Below, piece after piece: positions 58,986 to 64,000 of a stretch of DNA of 64,000 nucleotides (within the stretch, counting starts at the first letter, position 1; every line of letters starts with the position of its first letter). Position numbers and translations under genes: made by a program. The notes under the pieces were generated by a model. It was given only the letters and a program-made list of their open reading frames with translations, made no database searches and was not told where the DNA came from. Origin of the DNA: Yponomeuta sedellus (lineage: Eukaryota; Arthropoda; Insecta; Lepidoptera; Yponomeutidae); the NCBI GenBank assembly GCA_934045075.1, contig OW203726.1, forward strand, positions 12,064,037 to 12,128,036, read 5' to 3'.

Positions 58986-59109
58986 ACGAACTTTTACCTA
59001 TTGTGAAAGTTGTTGGCGTTGACCAGAGCTGACTCCTAAGATACATGTTGCCCTAGTTTAGGAGTGATTTACAACAGTGTTTTAACCTAACCTAACGTAC
59101 TCATTGTTA

Positions 59110-59540
59110 CACTATTTTTATTTTTAATGCACTAACCCGTGCTAAGGAACAAATTTAAAAACCTATTTAGAGGCTAAAAATTTCACCCATGCCGGGATTC
59201 GAACCCGCAACCTCTGGCTATCCGTACCAGCGCTTAGTACCAGGGTAACCGTACCAGGGTTAGTGCATTAAAAATAAAAATAGTGTAATCATGCGAGTAC
59301 AGTGATATCGTTCCGATGTTAAACCTAACTGCAAAGTAGGTAGTCGGGGCTGTAAGTAATGCAATTTGCTTAAGTCAGATGTCGCTGCCTGTACGTAATA
59401 CAGAGAATATTGTAAAGAGGTTCGAAATTTCACTGATGCCGTGAGTCGCCCATTGGCTCAATTGGTAGAGCGCTGGTACGGATAGCCAGAGGTTGCGGGT
59501 TCGAATCCCGGCATGGGTGAAATTTTTAGCCTCTAAATAG
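59110..59540 (-). mobile_element. longest copy of the tRNA-related family (two tRNA-like modules)
   Basis: Perfect 13-bp direct repeats GTACTCATTGTTA flank it (59097-59109 and 59541-59553). In the direction of its A-rich tail (minus strand) it starts with an antisense tRNA-like module. It continues through ~150 nt of unique sequence and an internal tail-like stretch, and ends with a sense tRNA-like half plus tail. Its two tail-type segments form a 30-bp perfect inverted repeat (59109-59138 with 59257-59286). Confidence 0.7.
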
Positions 59541-59778
59541 GTACTCATTGTTATTATTATTGGTGTGACACGGTGTTTCGGCGAAAAACGTTAAGAAAAA
59601 AGTGCAAAAAAAATACGAAGTGCTCTTGCTCTGTTAAAAATACAGCAAACCAAAATACCATTAATGATTCTTATCACCCGTAAGTATGATTTTATACTTC
59701 TATCTGCGGAACATATTTATTTTCACCATTTTCGGTTGTGAATTTGGATTTGGTGTTATGCTTTGTCTATATTTATAC

Positions 59779-60042
59779 ACGGCGGCCTTAGTGGCGCAGT
59801 GATTTGGCACGCTGACTGCAAAACCGAAGGTCTCGGGTTCGATCACCGGCCGGGTCAAACTAGGCAACGAACTTTTCTAGTTCGTGTCGGGTCTTGGATG
59901 TTATCTATGTATTTATTGTATTCAATCTATCGTCGGGTTAGTACCTATAACACAAGTCATTTAGTTGTATTTAGTATAGGGGTAACGAGATCTGTGTAAG
60001 ATGTCCATGAATATTTATTTATTATTTATTTACATAAAATCA
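59779..60042 (+). mobile_element. tRNA-derived SINE, family 2
   Basis: Plus-strand copy with GTGGCGCAGTGATTTGGCA, the B-box region GGGTTCGATCACCGGCCGGG, the common body and an ATTTATTT-type end. Confidence 0.83.
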
Positions 60043-60320
60043 TGCCTGAATCCTGAAGCGGTAGTTAGAGACCAGGGAATGTCACTTGCTATCAATTTTT
60101 ACTTCTGTATTAATACCATAAGGAGGACACGTTTGTAGGTTTGTATGTAAGCGGCAATCCCCGAAAGTACTAAACGATTTTTGTCTATAGCCTAATCCGT
60201 TAACCATGCAAACGTAGCTGCGGGCACTGCATGTATTTCACACTCGTATAACATCTTCAGCTTATATTGGCGTCGAAATCAAAGAGCTTTATTTTAGACT
60301 AGGAAAAAGGCTTCGCTTAC

Positions 60321-60453
60321 CTCGCTAGAAGTGAGGTAGCATATCCGGGAGTCTGTGCTGTCAATAGAGGCCTGCTGTACGATTCCGTAGCGCGTGGATT
60401 CGCGGTCACTGGTGTACTCAGAACGCACGCTATCTTGCCGGTCGAATAAGCCA
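60321..60453 (-). CDS. sif: still life (sif) exon upstream of the PH domain
   Basis: This 133-nt exon gives one nucleotide of a split codon plus 44 codons. It begins GLFDRQDSVRSEYTSDRE and ends DSRICYLTSSE. The acceptor is TTTGTTACAG and the donor is GAG/GTAAGC. The stretch RYGIVQQASIDSTDSR is a conserved low-complexity but very recognisable part of the long still life isoforms, directly preceding the ISDDDRMSL segment. It therefore splices over ~37 kb to 22983-23131. The more N-terminal exons are not in the window and should lie beyond 64000. Confidence 0.92.
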
Positions 60454-60860
60454 CTGTAACAAACAAATCATTAAAGCAACTCGTCCTAAAATTAAAAAAA
60501 CTTTGTGAGATTTACATTGTTTCAGGCTACAAAGAAGTGCTAATACTTTATTGCACACATAAAACACACACTAAACACAAAATTGACGTACTAAAGAAGT
60601 GTGTGTGGTGATCTTATTGAGGCAGAAATCTCTTCCATGCCACGCTTGATGTGCTGATATGAAAGTTTTTGTTACATATTTATATTGTTATGATAACGTT
60701 ATTGTATCATTGTACGGGAGTTAGCAAATTCCCCATATAAGATCTTCCCAGCAATACAAGCTAATAACTTCAAAGGTTTTCTCTCAGAGACAGAGGATGG
60801 GCTTAATTACCACGCGTACCCACCGCTGATTGGCTATTTCAAGGTTACTGCGGGTAATTG

Positions 60861-61056
60861 CGATCCCCAACCCGCATGCCCAGCGTGGGGATTATGGGCA
60901 TTACCCCCTATGATAGCACAACGGGTGTTTTCTCGTGGTCCCATTATTTTGTCCCGTTAACAGGACCACGAGAAAACACCCAGCACAACGTGGCGCTCTT
61001 TAGAGGAGGGCTATGTCCAGCAGTGGACTAGTATAGCCTGACGACGACGATGACGA
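60861..61056 (-). mobile_element. short repeat (GGCTATRYTAGTCCACTGCTG family) inserted in a SINE
   Basis: A 196-bp insert flanked by the 9-bp duplication GGGTAATTG. It carries GTCCAGCAGTGGACTAGTAT near one end, a (GACGAT)-like tail and GGGGATTATGGGCATTACCC at the other. Relatives lie at 48160 and 53505. It is itself broken by a 59-bp hairpin. Confidence 0.68.
60923..60981. mobile_element. 59-bp hAT-like MITE
   Basis: Two 19-bp perfect terminal inverted repeats (GGGTGTTTTCTCGTGGTCC and its complement) enclose 21 nt. The element is flanked exactly by 8-bp direct repeats AGCACAAC (60915-60922 and 60982-60989). An 8-bp duplication is typical of hAT-type transposition. It cannot code for anything. 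Confidence 0.8.
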
Positions 61057-61920
61057 GGGTAATTGAACACTTCGGGCATTCAGGTTTTCTCACGACATTT
61101 TCCTTCACAGAAAAAAATATAAGATGCTCCATATAAAAGTTGCTATCTGCGTGAAACATTACAATGTATTGAGGAGCTGATATTTTTCTAGTGATTTAGA
61201 AATAATAATCGTTGTTCCTGTTGACAAGTATATACCTCCCATTGTTGGATGCATGTGGGGATTTTATTACAGACTTAAGTAAACGTCAGTTCCTTTCACA
61301 TCGTTTCATGTATCAGTATCTTCATCGATACAATAGTGCTATTGTTTAAGTTTATAAGATTCAATAGAGTGTCTGCGTCTGACTAAGATTGGAGTCACAT
61401 TGCTTTTATACCATAGATGATATATAAAATTATAAAATTCTGGAAAAAATAAGCGTCTAGTTATTTTTCCGGGGTTTAAGGGATCGCTAACAATGCGAAA
61501 AATAAAGCTACTCTAAAAACAAGATCTTATTAGATTTAGTTTTTTAATTGAATTCTAATAAGTTTTTGTTTTTAGAGTAGTTTTATTAAATAGGTACATA
61601 GACTTTACGAAATAACTACTATATTGATAAACGCTCCGTTATTTAAGGCGTTACGTGCAAGCTGTGACATGGTAGCATGAGCCCGATTTTTATGGCGCGT
61701 TTTTGTATTATGTGATAGAACTTTCTGTTTTTTTTTAAGTATTAGCCGTAGAGAAAAAAACAATTATCTTTATTTTGACACGGTCTTTCCGATATATGAG
61801 AAAATGTATACTGCAAGTTCTCCAGCCCTTGTAGTACGATGGCAAGGGTCCGCATTTTGTTGCGCTTAAATGTCAGAATTTGACAATTAATAATAACATT
61901 TACATAACATTTTACATATA

Positions 61921-62117
61921 ATAACATTTACATACAAGCACATACATTGCTTCTGGCCCCACACTAGGATACCCTGTGTCGTGGGAACTAGAAACAACGA
62001 CATCACCAACATGTAAACATCCAATACCTGGGCTTTTTTTTGTTTACAGCCGGGATTCGAACCCGGGACCTCTTGCACGCTAGGCAGACGCGCTACCGCT
62101 ACGCCATAGAGGTCGTC
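61921..62117 (-). mobile_element. tRNA-derived SINE, family 1
   Basis: Minus-strand copy closely similar to 47665-47862, with B box GGGTTCGAATCCCGGC and the CCCACGACACAGGGTA block. Confidence 0.85.
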
Positions 62118-62337
62118 TACTGAATAATACTGAAAAGTCGCGATTTTTGACATTTAAAACGCGCGACTAACCTTGTCGTACTACCGCATAGGTGTGTTTT
62201 CTACTCAAACGCTATTTTATTGTTCTTAGTTACATTTTTTAGTTCATGTTTTAGGTAAAGGAAATAAAAAGTTATAATAAAGCCTCTTTATTATGAAATC
62301 TGATAACGCCCAGATACTATTTTTTATATTTATTAAG

Positions 62338-62470
62338 TACCCGGAACCAGCGTGCGTGCATGCAACGACTTATGAACGTTGATGAAGCGAAGGTAATCTG
62401 TCAAGATCGTGGCAAGTGGCAGTCCCTGGTCTCCGCCTACCCCTCTGGGATACAGGCGTGAGATTATGTA
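62338..62470 (-). repeat. dispersed repeat, best copy of the 725 family
   Basis: AGCGTGCGTGCATGCAACGA, GTCCCTGGTCTCCGCCTACC and TCTGGGATACAGGCGTGAG are intact here. Confidence 0.55.
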
Positions 62471-63124
62471 AGTAAGTATTTTTAGGGAGTGGCATCGTTT
62501 GTTACATTTTACAATATTCTCTGTTCTCTCGAGTACAAAGCAATTCTATTTTCCGAGAGAGAGAGTTCCGTTTTGAGAGAGAATTTCCTTTAGTTGAATA
62601 TAAAACAAGAATAGCAGAATAATTTGAAAATTGTAAATTGGACATAAAACAGGGGTTGGGTTACACAAACTTAGACAAGATAATCAATAAGAACAAACTC
62701 TGTTATTAAATAAACTCAAAACTTTTTGTGGTGGAGAGTTTGTTCAATGTTGTCAGGAATTAAAAATATTTTGAAGGAAGGATTCTTTGTTCTTTCGGCC
62801 TATAGAGAAATATTATGTAATAAGCAACCATCCCGACACAATACACATCCTGTTTCAAACAATATTGTTGAAGCTTCGCGGAATAATATTATTATGGACC
62901 AATGGACGGCCCTTACTGTAGTATTATTTGGTTACAAAGACATCAATTTTAATTTCTCTCTACCATAAATGAGTAAGTCTTATTCATGTTAGATGGGAAT
63001 TAAAATCTATTAAAATTAACGCTTATATCGCGCAGGAGTAGTCAGAGACTATTAGTTTGCTTCATCAATATTCAATAAGCGCTGCAACTGCTTGTGCGGC
63101 CTATATACTTATGGGTTTATAAGA

Positions 63125-63480
63125 AGCGCTCGTGGCTTAGGCGAATCGAATGATTGGAATCAATCACTTGGTTAAACAACAACAGGCGCGGTCAGGTACA
63201 GGATGGGTGAGCGTCCCGTGACTACCGCTAGTAGCATTTTTCCGAGCGCTTCCGTGCTTCGCAAGGCATGTTAAGCCGTTGGTGCCGGCTGTCATATAAT
63301 GGCAGTCGTTAAGCCATGTCAGAGGCCTTATGGGCGGCTTGATAACTTCTGACAGTAAGGCCCGCCACTGTCTTACAATCCAACCCGGACTTGGCCGGCG
63401 TGGTGGAGTATGGCCTAACCTTCCCGCGATGCAAGAAGAGACCCGTGCCCCAGCAGTTGGGACATACAAGGGTTTATAAC
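63125..63480 (+). mobile_element. 5S rRNA-derived SINE-like repeat
   Basis: A nearly full copy collinear with 22600-22966, from GGTTAAACAACAACAGGCGC through GGATGGGTGAGCGTCCC to CCCGTGCCCCAGCAGTTGGG. Different point changes in the head show independent ageing. Confidence 0.72.
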
Positions 63481-63884
63481 GACGACAGATAAATTATTTT
63501 GACATCAAGGTATTTTTTGGATGTTGATTTGGAAATATTTAAGTGATGCGATGGTTACTGTATGTAATTTGTTATAATAAATGAGTTACATGTATAAAAT
63601 TATTTTTAATAGCTCTCTAAAGTAATGAAAATAACGCACTCATCGATCTGGTTTACAGCAATAAATAAGCTCCCCATCAAAATACATCTAACAAGAAATA
63701 ATATCTGCCACAATGAATTAATAATCAGCTCGTAGATGGTTTTGAAGAAAATCATACGTGAATAATCGCTATTGCTTAATTTCACCGAAATCTCATGTCT
63801 TGATAGCTCTGTGGCTTTTGTAGTTTAGACCCCAACGATTTATTTTAAGTTATTCTAGTATACCTACTATTAGCAATACAGTAC

Positions 63885-64000
63885 CTGTAATGTACTCGCT
63901 AACCGTGAAGGAAAACATCGCGAGGAGATCTGCGTATCTGAGTTGTTCACATAACTTAGCGCTTCAAATTGTCAGTCCGACTACGTGGACGCGCGGTATT
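63885..64000 (+). mobile_element. SINE family 4 body, cut by the window end
   Basis: The plus-strand segment GAAGGAAAACATCGCGAGGA then CTTAGCGCTTCAAATTGTC matches the family body and runs off the window. Confidence 0.5.

Larger units (their letters stand above)
32868..60320. other. large sif intron upstream of the alternative first exon
   Basis: 27 kb of non-coding sequence holding the Crypton remnant, GC-rich blocks (38100, 44010, 56255), palindromes (39340), SINEs (40985, 42100, 47665, 47873, 50310, 52080, 54630, 57035, 58668, 59110, 59779), the 45698 tandem units, the repeats at 48160, 50600 and 53505, the (TAA)n tract and the 57.4-58.5 kb transposon fragments. I see nothing in 33050-36350, 42700-43990, 48580-49580 and 51000-51670. 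34060-34270 and 51680-51950 are GC-richer but unassigned. Confidence 0.55.
60740..61110 (-). mobile_element. SINE family 4 body interrupted by a nested insertion
   Basis: Left part 60775-60860 (GAGGATGGGCTTAATTACCA, GATTGGCTATTTCAAGG) and right part 61057-61110 (TCTCACGACATTTTCCTTCA) together make a family 4 body. The insert between them is flanked by 9-bp repeats GGGTAATTG (60852-60860 and 61057-61065). Confidence 0.7.
60454..64000. other. sif intron upstream of the GLFDRQ exon (continues beyond the window)
   Basis: It holds the nested SINE group (60740-61110), SINE family 1 (61921), the 62338 repeat, the 5S-derived SINE (63125) and a cut family 4 body at the end. 61120-61910 and 62480-63120 are AT-rich with nothing recognised. 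No further sif exon was found. Confidence 0.55.

Noticed and set aside
59446..59520. tRNA-like sequence with intact D-arm and TTCGAAT loop
   Set aside because: Acceptor and T-stem pairs do not match, position 33 is not T, and it is part of a repeat family with target duplications, so it is not a tRNA gene.

Overview
The window is AT-rich, repeat-crowded animal nuclear DNA. It looks lepidopteran (moth or butterfly): several tRNA-derived and one 5S rRNA-derived SINE-like families, RTE-type retrotransposon scraps and Crypton-like sequence surround small, GC-richer exons with canonical GT-AG junctions. No bacterial features, CRISPR array, rRNA gene or credible functional tRNA gene was seen. Family identities rest on recognition by reading; no search was run.

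One protein-coding gene dominates. Seven minus-strand exons (60321-60453, 22983-23131, 16464-16743, 15993-16124, 13497-13679, 11053-11253, 2902-3120) join with matching phases. They read in order as an acidic/serine linker, the N-terminal PH domain, the coiled-coil/extra (CC-Ex) region and the Ras-binding domain of still life (sif), the insect Tiam-type Rac guanine-nucleotide exchange factor. Exons for the extreme N-terminus should lie beyond 64000, and those for the PDZ, DH and second PH domains before position 1. An eighth minus-strand exon (31923-32867) starts with its own ATG in a CpG-rich block and ends in phase 0. That is the phase needed to splice onto 22983-23131, so it is best read as an alternative first exon giving a different N-terminus.

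Nested in the intron between 16743 and 22983, on the same strand, is a compact intronless gene (17314-17637). It has an ATG, a stop, a poly(A) signal and a TATA/initiator-like upstream region. Its 107-residue product looks like a lone linker-histone (H15) winged-helix domain.

The rest is intron. 1-2901: SINE, small hairpin MITE, TA tract. 3121-11052: SINEs, a ~445-bp near-perfect foldback, a degenerate tandem array carrying CTCF-like motifs, a 55-bp tandem repeat. 11254-22982: an RTE fragment split by a SINE, tRNA-like repeats, the H15 gene. 23132-60320: many MITE/SINE copies, a truncated Crypton-like recombinase ORF with a 3' hairpin (36.4-36.8 kb), two GC-rich possible promoter blocks (38.1 and 56.3 kb), and a 5'-truncated transposon ORF with a zinc-knuckle/nuclease-like domain (57.56-58.45 kb). 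60454-64000: SINEs, including a three-level nest ending in a 59-bp hAT-like MITE.

The least expected items are the nested H15 gene, the alternative sif first exon, and a repeat family that carries an antisense and a sense tRNA-like module ahead of an A-rich tail and is flanked by 10-13 bp target-site duplications.
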